From Streptomyces sp. NBC_01551 (GTDB lineage Bacteria > Actinomycetota > Actinomycetes > Streptomycetales > Streptomycetaceae), in NCBI RefSeq assembly GCF_026339935.1, contig NZ_JAPEPX010000001.1, positions 434,001-498,000 of the forward strand: DNA of 64,000 bases, given 5' to 3'. Both the position numbers and the translations under genes were made by a program. Shown piece after piece: positions 17,221-25,530 of this stretch (positions are counted from its first letter, which is position 1; each line of letters starts with the position of its first letter). The notes under the pieces are model-generated. The model was not told the DNA's origin, ran no database searches, and saw only the letters and a list, made by a program, of their open reading frames with translations.

Positions 17221-18630
17221 ATGTCTGACACGATCAGCGCACCTCAGGCCCTCGCTCCCGCCACCGGGCCCACCCCGCAGAAGCTCAAGCGTTCCATCGG
17301 CGTCGTCGGCGGGACACTGCTCACGCTCTCGTGCGTGACGCCCGCCTCGACCCTCTTCGTCGTCGTGCCCGACCTGTTCGCCAGTCTCGGCACGTGGACG
17401 GCCCTCACCATCGCGATCGGCTCGCTGCTCTGCATCGGCGTGGCCTTCTGCTACTCCGAGCTCGGCACGCTCATTCCCAGCGCGGGCGGCGAGTACGCGA
17501 TCGTCTCCACCCTGGCGGGCCGGCTCGCCGGCTGGCTGGTGTTCGTACTGTCCCTGCTGGTCGTGATGATCGTGCCGCCCGTGATCGCCATGGGTACGGC
17601 CGACTACCTGGCCCCGATCGTCGAGATACCGGCTCCGGTCGCGGGCGGCGGCGTGATGCTGCTCGCCACCCTCGCCGGTCTGCTCGACCTGCGGGCCAAC
17701 GCCTGGATCACCGGCATCTTCCTGGTGCTGGAAGTGGTCGCCGCGGCGCTCGTGGCCGTCCTCGGGTTCGCCCACGGCGAGCGCGGCGCGGACGCCCTGG
17801 TGCACGGCACGGTCGCGGCGGAGGGCGGCGGCACGTCCACCGTCACCGCGATGATGGTCGTCTCCGGCCTCGCGATCGCCCTGTTCATCACCCAGGGGTT
17901 CTCGACGGCCGTCTACCTCTCCGAGGAGCTGGAGAACCCGCGGCGCAACGTGGCCCGGACCGTGCTGGCCACCCTCGCCATCTCCACCGCAGTCATCCTG
18001 GTCCCGGTCATCGCCATCACCATGGGCGCCCCGGACCTGGACGCGCTGGCCGCCGGCGACCTCGGCGGGATGGTCACCGCCTGGTCCAACTCGGCCGTCG
18101 GCACCTTCGTCAGCCTCTGCGTCGCGCTGGCCATCGTCAACGCCGGCATCGTCATGGTGATCCAGAACTCGCGCGTGCTGTTCGCCTCCGCCCGTGACAA
18201 GGCCTGGCCGGAGCCCGTCAACCAGGCGCTGTCGCGGCTCGGCCGGTTCGGCTCGCCCTGGGTGGCCACGCTGGTCGTCGGCGTGCCGGGTGCGGCGCTG
18301 TGCTTCGTCAACCTGGACACCCTGTACGGGGTCACCGGCGTCTCGGTGACCGGCATGTACCTGCTGGTCGCGGTGGCCGCGCTGTTCAGCCGGCGCGGTG
18401 CGCACCGCGAGGCGGCCGCGTGGCGGATGCCTCTGTGGCCGGCCGTGCCGGTGGTGCTGATCGCCGTACTCGGGTACATCCTGACGCAGCAGGAGACCCA
18501 GTACCTGCTGTGGACCGGCGGGATCACCGCCGTGGCCACCCTGTACTGGGCCCTGTACCTGCGGCCCCGACAGGACAGCCGCTGGCTGGTCAGCATTCCG
18601 GAGGACGGCCAGGACACCGTCTCGGCGTGA
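17221..18630 (+). CDS. APC-superfamily amino acid permease
   Basis: 469 residues with about 12 transmembrane helices from residue 27 on. The first helix region (SIGVVGGTLLTLSCVTPAS) is the substrate-binding unwound helix typical of APC transporters, and YLSEELENPRRNVAR near 240 is the conserved cytosolic loop after helix 6. It probably imports an amino acid or amine by proton symport. The short hydrophilic N-terminus beginning MSDTIS resembles other actinomycete members, so ATG 17221 was preferred over the possible start at 17119. A strong hairpin follows the stop. Substrate unknown. Confidence 0.9.
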   Translation: MSDTISAPQALAPATGPTPQKLKRSIGVVGGTLLTLSCVTPASTLFVVVPDLFASLGTWTALTIAIGSLLCIGVAFCYSELGTLIPSAGGEYAIVSTLAGRLAGWLVFVLSLLVVMIVPPVIAMGTADYLAPIVEIPAPVAGGGVMLLATLAGLLDLRANAWITGIFLVLEVVAAALVAVLGFAHGERGADALVHGTVAAEGGGTSTVTAMMVVSGLAIALFITQGFSTAVYLSEELENPRRNVARTVLATLAISTAVILVPVIAITMGAPDLDALAAGDLGGMVTAWSNSAVGTFVSLCVALAIVNAGIVMVIQNSRVLFASARDKAWPEPVNQALSRLGRFGSPWVATLVVGVPGAALCFVNLDTLYGVTGVSVTGMYLLVAVAALFSRRGAHREAAAWRMPLWPAVPVVLIAVLGYILTQQETQYLLWTGGITAVATLYWALYLRPRQDSRWLVSIPEDGQDTVSA

Positions 18631-18636
18631 CCTCCC

Positions 18637-18681
18637 CATCGGCGGGGCCGGCGGGTTCACCCCCCGTCGGCCCCGCCGATG
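18637..18681. terminator. Bidirectional hairpin terminator, 19-base stem
   Basis: Arms CATCGGCGGGGCCGGCGGG (18637-18655) and CCCGTCGGCCCCGCCGATG (18663-18681) pair over 19 positions with one G-T pair and a 7-base loop. It lies between the convergent APC permease and the MDR oxidoreductase, and its right arm is the coding sequence for the last residues of the oxidoreductase (GIGGADGG). It can serve both transcripts. Confidence 0.8.
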
Positions 18682-19692
18682 CCGATCACGACCTTGCCGA
18701 AGGCCCCGGCCGTCGCGTACTCGCGGTAGGCCCGGTGCGCCTCCTCGAAGGGGAGCACCCGGTCGACGACCGGACGCAGTCCGTGGGCGGAGACGGCCCG
18801 GTTCATGTCCTCGAACTGGAGCCGGCTGCCGACGAAGACACGGCGGATGGTGGCCAGGCTCGACGCGTACGCCGCGTGCGAGATCGCGATGCCGGGCCGG
18901 TCGGCGGTGCCGGTGGTCAGCAGGGCGATCTGCCCGTACAGGGCGCTCGCGCGGACGGACTGCTCGATGGTGTCGGGCCCGCCCGTCTCCACCACCAGGT
19001 CCGCGCCGAGGCCGTCGGTGAACTCCCGTACGGCCCCGCTCCAGTCGGGGATGCGCCGGTAGTCGACGACCGCGTCGGCGCCGAGCGCCTTGAGCCGGTC
19101 CGCCTTCTCCTCGCTGGAGGTCGTCGCCACGACCCGGCAGCCCAGCAGCTTCGCGAACTGCAGGGCGAACAGCGCCACCGCCCCGGTGCCCAGGGTCAGG
19201 ACCGTCTGGCCGGGGCGCAGCGCCTCGCCGCCGGTCAGCGCGTGCCAGGCGGTGACCCCGGCGCACGGCAGGGTGGCCGCCTCCTGCCAGGTCAGGTGGT
19301 CCGGGACGCGGACCGCCCACTGCTCGTCGATCGCGGCGTACTCCGCGAGCATCCCGTCGAGCGTGCAGCCGGGCTGGTCCACGGCGTCCGGGGTGATGCG
19401 GCCGGCCCGCCAGCGCGGGAAGTACGTACAGCAGACGCGGTCGCCGACCGCGAACCGGGTCACCGCCTCCCCCACCGCGACCACCTCGCCGGCGCCGTCG
19501 CTCAGCGGCACCACGCCCGGTACGGCGGGCAGCGGGTAGCGCCCCTCCAGGATGAGCAGGTCCCGCTTGTTGAGGGAGGCCGCGCGCGACGACGATGCCG
19601 GTGGCGCCGGCGGGCTCCGGGCGCGGTCCGCCGCCGTCGCGCAGCACGATCCCCTCGACGCTGCCGAAGGTTTCCAGGTGGTACGAGCGCAT
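18657..19692 (-). pseudogene. Zinc-type/quinone oxidoreductase (MDR family), frameshifted
   Basis: The N-terminal 37 codons (MRSYHLETFGSVEGIVL onward) start at ATG 19692 behind AGGACGTC. The rest (AASLNKRDLLILEGRYPLP to the end, 307 codons) is in a different frame. The switch falls in the (CG)4 run at 19581-19588: one extra base, or two missing, separates VVAR from AASLNKRD. Repaired, the protein would be 344 residues, the normal length, with the GTGAVALFALQ nucleotide-binding loop intact. MDR enzymes reduce quinones or alkenals with NADPH. Either this is recent inactivation or a base-calling error in a GC run. It is divergent from an XRE regulator. Confidence 0.8.
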
Positions 19693-19777
19693 GACGTCCT
19701 CCAGGGCTGTCCGCCGCGCCGGGGGTCCCGGCCGCCGCTTGCCGGTCCAGGCTCCGGCGGCGGGGTGACACGCGGCA

Positions 19778-19793
19778 ATTCCCCGCGGGGAAT
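19778..19793. promoter_or_regulatory. Perfect 16-base palindrome between MDR gene and XRE regulator
   Basis: ATTCCCCGCGGGGAAT is an exact palindrome, extended by GC/GC after one mismatch on each side. It sits 35 bases before the XRE start and 85 bases before the MDR start, the right place for an autoregulatory operator of the XRE protein controlling both genes. Confidence 0.6.
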
Positions 19794-19827
19794 CGCGCGG
19801 CCGCCCCGGCACGGCTAGAAAGGGGCC

Positions 19828-20655
19828 ATGGCCACCACCACTGCCGCAGCGGGCGTCCAGCCCTCCCCGTTCTCCCGCGAGGTCCGCCGCCGGCGGGCGC
19901 TGCGCCGGATGAGCCAGCTCGAACTGGCCACGCTCGCGGGGACCACGCAGCGCCACCTCAGCTTCGTCGAGAGCGGCCGCTCGGTGCCGGGCCGGGCGAT
20001 GGTGGTGCGGCTCGCCGAGGCCCTCGGCCTGACGCTGCGCGAGCGCAACGCGCTGCTGCTGACGGCCGGTTACGCGCCCGCGTACGCGGAGTCGCCGCGC
20101 GACGCCGCCACGATCGAACCGGCGATGACGGCGCTGCGGTCCATCCTGACCGGGCACCTGCCGTACCCGGCGGTGATCGCCGGTCCGCGCGGCGAACTCG
20201 TCCTGGCCAACGCCGCGTTCGACGTGCTCGCGGAAGGCGCGGCCGCGCGCCTGCTGGAGCCGCCCGTGAACGTGCTGCGGCTCGCGCTGCACCCGGAGGG
20301 GATGGCGCCGCGCGTGGTCAACCTGGCGGCGTGGGGGCGGCACATCACCGAGAGCCTGCGCGCCCGGGCCGCGGCCCATCCGGACCCCGCGCTCGACGCG
20401 CTGGCCGCGGAGCTCGCGGGGTACCTGCCCGCGGCGGCGCCGCCCGGCCCGGACCACCTGGGCTTCGCCGTGCCGCTGCGGCTGCGCACGGCCGGGGGCG
20501 AGCTGCGGCTGCTGACGACGCTGACCTCCTTCGCCACGGCCGTGGACGTCACCCTGGCCGAACTCCACCTGGAGGCCTTCCTCCCGGCCGACCCGGAGAC
20601 CGGCGAGTTGCTGCGCCGCCGCGCGGCCGTACGGGCAGCCGCCCCGGGCGTCTGA
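19828..20655 (+). CDS. XRE-family regulator with MmyB-like ligand-binding domain
   Basis: 275 residues. Residues 15-75 form a Cro/C1-type helix-turn-helix (RRRRALRRMSQLELATLAG, then TTQRHLSFVESGRSVPGR). Residues 100-265 match the MmyB-like PAS-type ligand-binding domain common in actinomycete regulators (LANAAFDVLAEG; NLLRLxLHPEG-like NVLRLALHPEGM; FLPADPETGELLRR). Such proteins often control the divergent oxidoreductase or dehydrogenase gene beside them, which here is the frameshifted MDR gene. The ATG has AGAAAGGGG upstream. The ligand may be a fatty acid or a substrate of the enzyme; that is inference. Confidence 0.9.
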   Translation: MATTTAAAGVQPSPFSREVRRRRALRRMSQLELATLAGTTQRHLSFVESGRSVPGRAMVVRLAEALGLTLRERNALLLTAGYAPAYAESPRDAATIEPAMTALRSILTGHLPYPAVIAGPRGELVLANAAFDVLAEGAAARLLEPPVNVLRLALHPEGMAPRVVNLAAWGRHITESLRARAAAHPDPALDALAAELAGYLPAAAPPGPDHLGFAVPLRLRTAGGELRLLTTLTSFATAVDVTLAELHLEAFLPADPETGELLRRRAAVRAAAPGV

Positions 20656-20662
20656 CCGGAGG

Positions 20663-22471
20663 TCAGCCGGCGGCGGGGTGGCCGCGCCCCTCCCGGCCGA
20701 GGGTGAGCGCCGTGTTCACCAGGCCGACGTGGCTGAACGCCTGCGGGAAGTTGCCGAGTTGGCGCCCGGCGATGGGGTCGTACTCCTCGGCGAGCAGCCC
20801 CACGTCGTTGCGTACCGCCAGCAGCCGCTCGAAGAGTTCCCGCGCGTCCTTCTCCCGGCCGGTCAGGTGCAGCGCGTCGGCCAGCCAGAACGAGCAGGCC
20901 AGGAAGGCCCCTTCGTCACCGGGCAGGCCGTCCACGGAGGGGCCCTCGGTGGTGTAGCGGCGGACCAGGCCGCTGCGGCCGAGTTCCAGGCGGACGGCGT
21001 CGACGGTGCCGATGACCCGCGGATCGTCGGGCGGCAGGAAGCCGACCCTGGGGATGAGCAGGGTGGCCGCGTCCAGCTCGCGCGAGCCGTAGTACTGGGT
21101 GAAGGTGTTGCGCTCGGGGTCGAAGCCGTTCTCGCACACGTCGAGGTGGACCTGGTCCCGCATGACCCGCCAGCGCTCGACGTCGCCCGGCAACGTGGGA
21201 TCGGCCTCCAGGGTCCGCACCGCCCGGTCGGCCGCGACCCAGGCCATCACCTTGGAGTGGACGAAGTGCCGGCGCGGGCCGCGCACCTCCCACAGCCCCT
21301 CGTCGGGCCGGTGCCAGTTGTCGCCCAGGAAGTCGAGGAGCGCGAGCTGGATCTGCCAGGCGTGCTTCTCCACCGGGATCCCGGCGGTCCTGGCCAGGTA
21401 GAGCGAGTCGAGGACCTCCCCGTACACGTCGAGCTGGAGCTGGTCCACGGCCGCGTTGCCGACCCGGACCGGCGCGGAGGAGGCGTACCCGCGCAGCCAC
21501 GGCAGGTCGCTCTCGGGGATCCGCCGCTCGCCGCCGATCCCGTACATGATCTGCAGGTCGGCGGGGTCGCCGGCGATGGCGCGCAGCAGCCACCTGCGCC
21601 AGGCGCGGGCCTCGTCGTGGAAGCCGGTCGCGAGGAGCGAGCCGAGGGTGAGGGTGGAGTCGCGCAGCCAGCAGTAGCGGTAGTCCCAGTTGCGGACGCC
21701 GCCGAGCTCCTCGGGCAGGGAGGTGGTCGCGGCGGCGGCGATCCCGCCGGTGGGGGCGTAGGTGAGGGCCTTGAGGGTGATCAGGGAGCGGGTCACGGCC
21801 TCCCGGTAGGGGCCCTCGTAGGTGCACTGGTCGCTCCACTCGCGCCAGTCGGCGAGTGTCTGCTCCAGCGCCTCGTACGGGTCGCAGAGCTCGGGGCGCG
21901 GTTCGTGCGAGGGGTGCCAGGTGAGGCCGAAGGCGACCCGCTGCCCGGCGGTGACGGTGAACTCGGAGCGGGTGCTGTTGGCCTCGCCCCAGGTGCGCAC
22001 GGACGGCTCGCTGCGGAACCAGGCGGAGTCCGGGCCGGCGACGGCGACCCGGTCGCTGCCGCTGCGGCGGACCCAGGGGACGACGTGCCCGTAGTCGAAG
22101 CGCAGGCGCAGCACGCTGAGTACGGTGGCCTCGCCGGAGAGGCCCTCGACGATCCGCATCACCTCGGGCGCGGTCTCGCGCTGCGGCATGAAGTCGATGA
22201 CCTTGAACGCTGCGCCGTCCGGGGTCTCCCAGTACGACTCCAGGACCAGCGAGCCGTCCACGTAGGCCCGGCGGTTGCACCGCTCCCCCTCGGAGGCTCC
22301 GGCCGGGGCGATGCGCCAGTGGCCGTTCTCCTTGTCGCCGAGGAGCGCGGCGAAGCAGGCCGGCGAGTCGAAGCGCGGCAGGCACAGCCAGTCGATGGAC
22401 CCGTCGCGGCCGACGAGCCCGCTGGTCATGAGGTCACCGATGAGTGCGTAGTCTTCGATGGGTTGGGTCAT
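20663..22471 (-). CDS. Glycoside hydrolase family 15 protein (trehalase/glucoamylase-like)
   Basis: 602 residues. Residues 5-200 are the beta-sandwich N-terminal domain (PIEDYALIGD, GRDGSIDWLCLPRFDSPACF). The (alpha/alpha)6 barrel follows with GGVRNWDYRYCWLRD near 255, EGLWEVRG near 392 (probable general acid) and DEGAFLACSFWLAD near 520 (probable base). The length and motifs match the actinobacterial GH15 group that includes trehalases and glucodextranase-like enzymes. There is no signal peptide, so an intracellular role in trehalose or alpha-glucan use is likely. The ATG giving MTQPIEDY is preferred. It follows the DoxX gene on the same strand by 93 bases. Confidence 0.9.
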   Translation of the reverse strand: MTQPIEDYALIGDLMTSGLVGRDGSIDWLCLPRFDSPACFAALLGDKENGHWRIAPAGASEGERCNRRAYVDGSLVLESYWETPDGAAFKVIDFMPQRETAPEVMRIVEGLSGEATVLSVLRLRFDYGHVVPWVRRSGSDRVAVAGPDSAWFRSEPSVRTWGEANSTRSEFTVTAGQRVAFGLTWHPSHEPRPELCDPYEALEQTLADWREWSDQCTYEGPYREAVTRSLITLKALTYAPTGGIAAAATTSLPEELGGVRNWDYRYCWLRDSTLTLGSLLATGFHDEARAWRRWLLRAIAGDPADLQIMYGIGGERRIPESDLPWLRGYASSAPVRVGNAAVDQLQLDVYGEVLDSLYLARTAGIPVEKHAWQIQLALLDFLGDNWHRPDEGLWEVRGPRRHFVHSKVMAWVAADRAVRTLEADPTLPGDVERWRVMRDQVHLDVCENGFDPERNTFTQYYGSRELDAATLLIPRVGFLPPDDPRVIGTVDAVRLELGRSGLVRRYTTEGPSVDGLPGDEGAFLACSFWLADALHLTGREKDARELFERLLAVRNDVGLLAEEYDPIAGRQLGNFPQAFSHVGLVNTALTLGREGRGHPAAG

Positions 22472-22564
22472 TTGTGCGCTGTTCCCCCGAATGCCCGGGC
22501 CCAATCAGCGTGGGACCCGGGCACCATTCGTGCGGGGGATGGCGCGGGCTCGCGCTCCGCTCCG

Positions 22565-23125
22565 CTAGCTGCGGACCAGGAGCATGACGCAGCCGAGGAC
22601 GATGCCGAGGGCCAGGGCCACGGCGCCGTGGGCCAGGCGGTGGCCGCGCAGCACGGGCAGCAGGCGGTCGACGGCGTACCGGCCGGGGCCGGTGAGGGTG
22701 AGGGCCGCGGCGCCCGCGGTGAGCAGCAGCTCGTACTCGATGCCCTTGGGGGCGAAGAACTCCCCGGTGCCGTGGACGGCGATGGCGTTGATCATCGTGC
22801 CGACGACGGCGGCACCGGCCAGCGGGGTGAGCAGCCCGAGGGCGAGGCCGAGGCCGCCCAGGGTCTCGGTGAGGCCGGCGACGGCGGCCATGGCCTCGGG
22901 GGCGGGGTAGCCGCTGGCCTTGAAGAAGCCGCCGGTGCCGCTGATGCCGCCGCCGCCGAACCAGCCGAAGAGCTTCTGGCAGCCGTGGGCGGCCATGGTC
23001 AGGCCGAGGACGAGGCGGAGGAGGAGCAGGCCGACGTCGTGGCCGGGGGTGGAGAGGGTGGTCAGGGCGGATACGGCCGGTGCGTTGGCCTGCGACTTCG
23101 TCGAGGTGACGGAGGGGCTGGTCAT
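22565..23125 (-). CDS. DoxX-family membrane protein
   Basis: 186 residues. After a hydrophilic 30-residue N-terminus come four hydrophobic helices: LLLLRLVLGLTMAAHG (first), MAAVAGLTETLGGLG, GAAVVGTMINAIA and a C-terminal pair around LAHGAVALALGIVLG. HGCQKLFGWFGGGG after helix 1 is characteristic of DoxX proteins, which act in redox or thiol homeostasis at the membrane. It is divergent from a MarR gene with paired near-identical operators between them, so it is likely repressed by that MarR protein. The ribosome-binding site is GGAAGGCC. Confidence 0.9.
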   Translation of the reverse strand: MTSPSVTSTKSQANAPAVSALTTLSTPGHDVGLLLLRLVLGLTMAAHGCQKLFGWFGGGGISGTGGFFKASGYPAPEAMAAVAGLTETLGGLGLALGLLTPLAGAAVVGTMINAIAVHGTGEFFAPKGIEYELLLTAGAAALTLTGPGRYAVDRLLPVLRGHRLAHGAVALALGIVLGCVMLLVRS

Positions 23126-23153
23126 GGTGGGGGCCTTCCGGACGGGGTGGGAG

Positions 23154-23221
23154 TTGTTCAAATTCGAACCGTAGGGGGACGACCATAGCGAGTCGTTCGC
23201 CGGTGATTCAAATTGGAACAA
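23154..23221. promoter_or_regulatory. Two inverted MarR-type operators between doxX-like and marR-like genes
   Basis: TTGTTCAAATTCGAA (23154-23168) and, in opposite orientation, TTCAAATTGGAACAA (23207-23221) agree at 13 of 15 positions when one is reversed. Each is near the start of one of the divergent genes. The TTCAAATTGGAA-like core is AT-rich against a very GC-rich background, typical of MarR-family sites. Confidence 0.65.
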
Positions 23222-23240
23222 CCCATGTACTCTGGGCTCC

Positions 23241-23705
23241 ATGGCTGACACGAGATGGCTGGACGAGCGCGAGATGCGCGCCTGGAGCGGATTCCTGGCC
23301 GCGTCCGCACTGGTGAACCGCCGCCTCGATCAGCAGCTCAAGGATGACTCAGGACTCTCGCACCCGCAGTACGAGATCCTCGTCCGGCTGGCCGCCGCCC
23401 CCGACAACGAGCTGCGGATGACCGAGCTGGCCAACGGGCTGATCAACTCCAAGAGCGGGCTGACCTACCAGGTCACCCAGCTGGAGAAGGCCGGCCTGGT
23501 CCGCCGCCGCAGCTGCCCCTCCGACGTGCGCGGGGTCTTCGCCGTGCTCACCGAGGCCGGCCGCGCCCGCCTGGAGGAGGCCGCACCCGGGCACGTGGCG
23601 ACGGTGCGGGAGATCCTGGTGGACGTGCTCACGCCGGAGCAGCTGGACGCGATGGCGGAGGGCCTGGGCGAGGTCGGCCGCCGACTGCGGGAACAGGGCG
23701 CCTGA
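23241..23705 (+). CDS. MarR-family transcriptional regulator
   Basis: 154 residues. The winged helix-turn-helix covers about 35-110 (SHPQYEILVRLAAAP, LRMTELANGL, SGLTYQVTQLEKAGLVRRR) with the wing RGVFAVLTEAGRA. The flanking helices form the dimer interface. It is divergent from the DoxX gene and probably represses it in response to an oxidant or phenolic ligand. The ATG lies 20 bases behind an operator half, so binding would also block its own transcription. No cysteine stands out as an obvious redox switch apart from the one in RRRSCPSDVRG near residue 94. Confidence 0.93.
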   Translation: MADTRWLDEREMRAWSGFLAASALVNRRLDQQLKDDSGLSHPQYEILVRLAAAPDNELRMTELANGLINSKSGLTYQVTQLEKAGLVRRRSCPSDVRGVFAVLTEAGRARLEEAAPGHVATVREILVDVLTPEQLDAMAEGLGEVGRRLREQGA

Positions 23706-23733
23706 GCGGGCCCCGACGGGGTATAGGGACGTT

Positions 23734-24027
23734 ATGGACGGAAAGGCCTGGTTCACCGTCGCCGTGATCGTCGCCCTCGGGCTGGCGGTCGCGGCGGCCG
23801 TGCTGCTCGTACGGGTCCTCAAAGCGCGCCGGCTGCTGCTGGACGCGGGGATCCCGCTGCGCGACAAGGCCCTTTTCTGGGTGGCGGTGATCTACACGGT
23901 CTCGCCGGCGGACCTGATCCCGGACCCGGTGTACCTCGACGACGTCGGAATGCTGCTGCTGGCCCTGCGCTCGCTCCAGGCGGCCGCGTCGGCGGCCCGC
24001 CCGGCGAAGGAGCGGGGCGAGCTGTGA
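23734..24027 (+). CDS. YkvA/DUF1232-family small membrane protein
   Basis: 97 residues. One N-terminal transmembrane helix (8-28) is followed by the DUF1232 core, with its diagnostic YTVSPADLIPDPVYLDDVG stretch near residues 52-70. The function of the family is unknown. A TATAGG hexamer at 23722-23727 ends six bases before the ATG and there is no clear ribosome-binding site, so a leaderless transcript is possible. It is the last gene before a convergent hairpin terminator. Confidence 0.82.
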   Translation: MDGKAWFTVAVIVALGLAVAAAVLLVRVLKARRLLLDAGIPLRDKALFWVAVIYTVSPADLIPDPVYLDDVGMLLLALRSLQAAASAARPAKERGEL

Positions 24028-24121
24028 CGGGCGGGGCGCAGGCGGCGTGACGGGCGGGCCCTGAAGGAACCGGGCCGGGGCGCTTGCGCCGATCGGGTGG
24101 CGCCCCGGGTGGACGCGGCCG

Positions 24122-24156
24122 CGACGTGCCGGGCGGTGCGCGCGCCCGGCACGTCG
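24122..24156. terminator. Bidirectional hairpin terminator, perfect 14-base stem
   Basis: CGACGTGCCGGGCG (24122-24135) and CGCCCGGCACGTCG (24143-24156) pair without mismatch around a 7-base loop. It stands between the convergent DUF1232 gene (ends 24027) and the DUF4360 gene (ends 24164) and can end both transcripts. There is no T-tract, as expected in this genus. Confidence 0.78.
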
Positions 24157-24163
24157 GCCTGTC

Positions 24164-24838
24164 CTACGTGCGCGGCGGGCACACCTGCCACGCGAGGTGG
24201 TAGAGGGTGCTGACGCTGGCGTCCGTGGAGTCCATGGCCATGAAGCTGGTGGCGGTCTGCGGGTTGGAGGTGCCGGCGTTCACCCGCAGTTCGGTATTGA
24301 TGTTGAAGTTTCGCTTTTCCCCGCACGGCGCCCACACCAGGTCGGCGTATTCCGTCTTGTCGGAGGTCTGCCAGTTGTCGTTGAGCGGCCCGTTGAACGT
24401 GTGCGTCCGCTGGGAAGTCTGCGGCATTCCCTGGAAGTAGTAGTTCGCCCTTTCCTGACCCCAGGCACCGGGCTGCAGGAATGCGAATCCCCGGTAATCC
24501 GCCTGGACGATCGCGTAGGTGAATCCCGAGGGAACGTGCACGCGGAGATTGAGCTGGCAGTTCTTGCGGAAGGCCGTGGGCGGGGCGCCGGGGCCGACCT
24601 GCGCGAGGTACTCGCTGTACGTGACGGTGAAGGCGGTGTTGTCCGGTGCGACGGCCACCTCGGCGGTGCCCTCGCGGCAGCCGGAGCCGTTCACCGTGGC
24701 GAGCTCGATGACGATCTTGTCCGGCGGGACGGTGATGGGCGGCTTGTTGCCGGCGGCTCCGGCCGGCGCCGTCACCGTGGCGACGAGGGCGGCGGCCGCG
24801 GCGGCGGCGAGCAGGGTGCGGGACAGGGAATTGGACAT
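24164..24838 (-). CDS. Secreted DUF4360-family protein (copy 1)
   Basis: 224 residues with a cleavable signal peptide (residues 1-30, TLLAAAAAAALVATVTAPAGA). The mature part is the DUF4360 domain: NGSGCREGTAEVAVAPDN, the FRKNCQLNLRVHVPSG motif, DYRGFAFLQPG and ANYYFQG, with cysteines spaced for two or three disulfides. The function of the family is unknown; it is found in secreted proteins of actinomycetes and fungi. It lies 47 bases behind a clearly homologous gene on the same strand. Residues are mostly identical between them from YADLVWAPCGE onward. The ribosome-binding site is GGAGCGAC. Confidence 0.9.
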   Translation of the reverse strand: MSNSLSRTLLAAAAAAALVATVTAPAGAAGNKPPITVPPDKIVIELATVNGSGCREGTAEVAVAPDNTAFTVTYSEYLAQVGPGAPPTAFRKNCQLNLRVHVPSGFTYAIVQADYRGFAFLQPGAWGQERANYYFQGMPQTSQRTHTFNGPLNDNWQTSDKTEYADLVWAPCGEKRNFNINTELRVNAGTSNPQTATSFMAMDSTDASVSTLYHLAWQVCPPRT

Positions 24839-24885
24839 GGTTGTCGCTCCTGACCGTGTGTCGGGTTCGGTGCGCTCGCGCCGCG

Positions 24886-25530
24886 TCAGGCCGCGGGGCA
24901 TTCCTTCCACGCGAAGTGGTAGACCGTGCTGACGCTGCCGTCCGTCGAGTCCATGCTCATGAAGCTCAGGGCCTGCGGGTTCGAGCTCCCGGCGTAGACC
25001 CGCAGCTCGGTGTTGACGTTGAGGTTGCGCTCCTCGCCACAGGGCGCCCAGACCAGGTCGGCGTAGTCCGTCTGGTCGCTCGCCTGCCAGTTGTCGGTGT
25101 ACGGGCCGTTGAACTGGTGGGTGGTACGGGCCGTCTGCCCCATGCCCTGGAAGTAGTAGTTGGCGCGCTCCTGCCCGAAGGCCCCGCGCTGGAGGTGCGC
25201 GAAGCCGCGGTAGTCGGCGCGGGCGATGGCGTAGGTGAACCCCTGGGGCACGTGGATCCTCAGGGCGAGCTGGCAGTTCTTGCGGAACTCCGTGCCACCG
25301 GAGCCGGCCCCCGCCTGGGCGAGGTAGTCGCTGTACGTGACGGTGAACGAGGTGTTGTCGGAGGCCGCGGCGACGCTCGCGGTCCCCTGGGGGCACCCCG
25401 ATCCGTTCACCCCGACCACGTCGACGGTGATTCTTCCGGGCGGGTTGTCGGCCGTATCGGCCTGAGCGGGCACGGCGACGGCGGAAAGCACCGCGACCGC
25501 CGCGCCGATGGTGATCCTGCGCAGCTTCAT
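24886..25530 (-). CDS. Secreted DUF4360-family protein (copy 2)
   Basis: 214 residues with a signal peptide of about 24 residues (MKLRRITIGAAVAVLSAVAV). The DUF4360 domain follows, with NGSGCPQGTASV, FRKNCQLALRIHVPQGFTYA, DYRGFAHLQRGAFGQERANY and YADLVWAPCGEERN. It is the upstream member of a tandem duplicate pair; signal peptides and the region after residue 25 have diverged but the cysteine pattern is kept. GGAGAAAC lies before the ATG. Being secreted and duplicated suggests a cell-surface or extracellular role, not further resolvable here. Confidence 0.9.
   Translation of the reverse strand: MKLRRITIGAAVAVLSAVAVPAQADTADNPPGRITVDVVGVNGSGCPQGTASVAAASDNTSFTVTYSDYLAQAGAGSGGTEFRKNCQLALRIHVPQGFTYAIARADYRGFAHLQRGAFGQERANYYFQGMGQTARTTHQFNGPYTDNWQASDQTDYADLVWAPCGEERNLNVNTELRVYAGSSNPQALSFMSMDSTDGSVSTVYHFAWKECPAA

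Noticed and set aside
17185..20568. An 1127-codon minus-strand open frame spanning several genes
   Set aside because: Mostly shadow of the APC permease and XRE regulator. Only the 37 codons from 19692 are meaningful, and they are used in the MDR pseudogene call.
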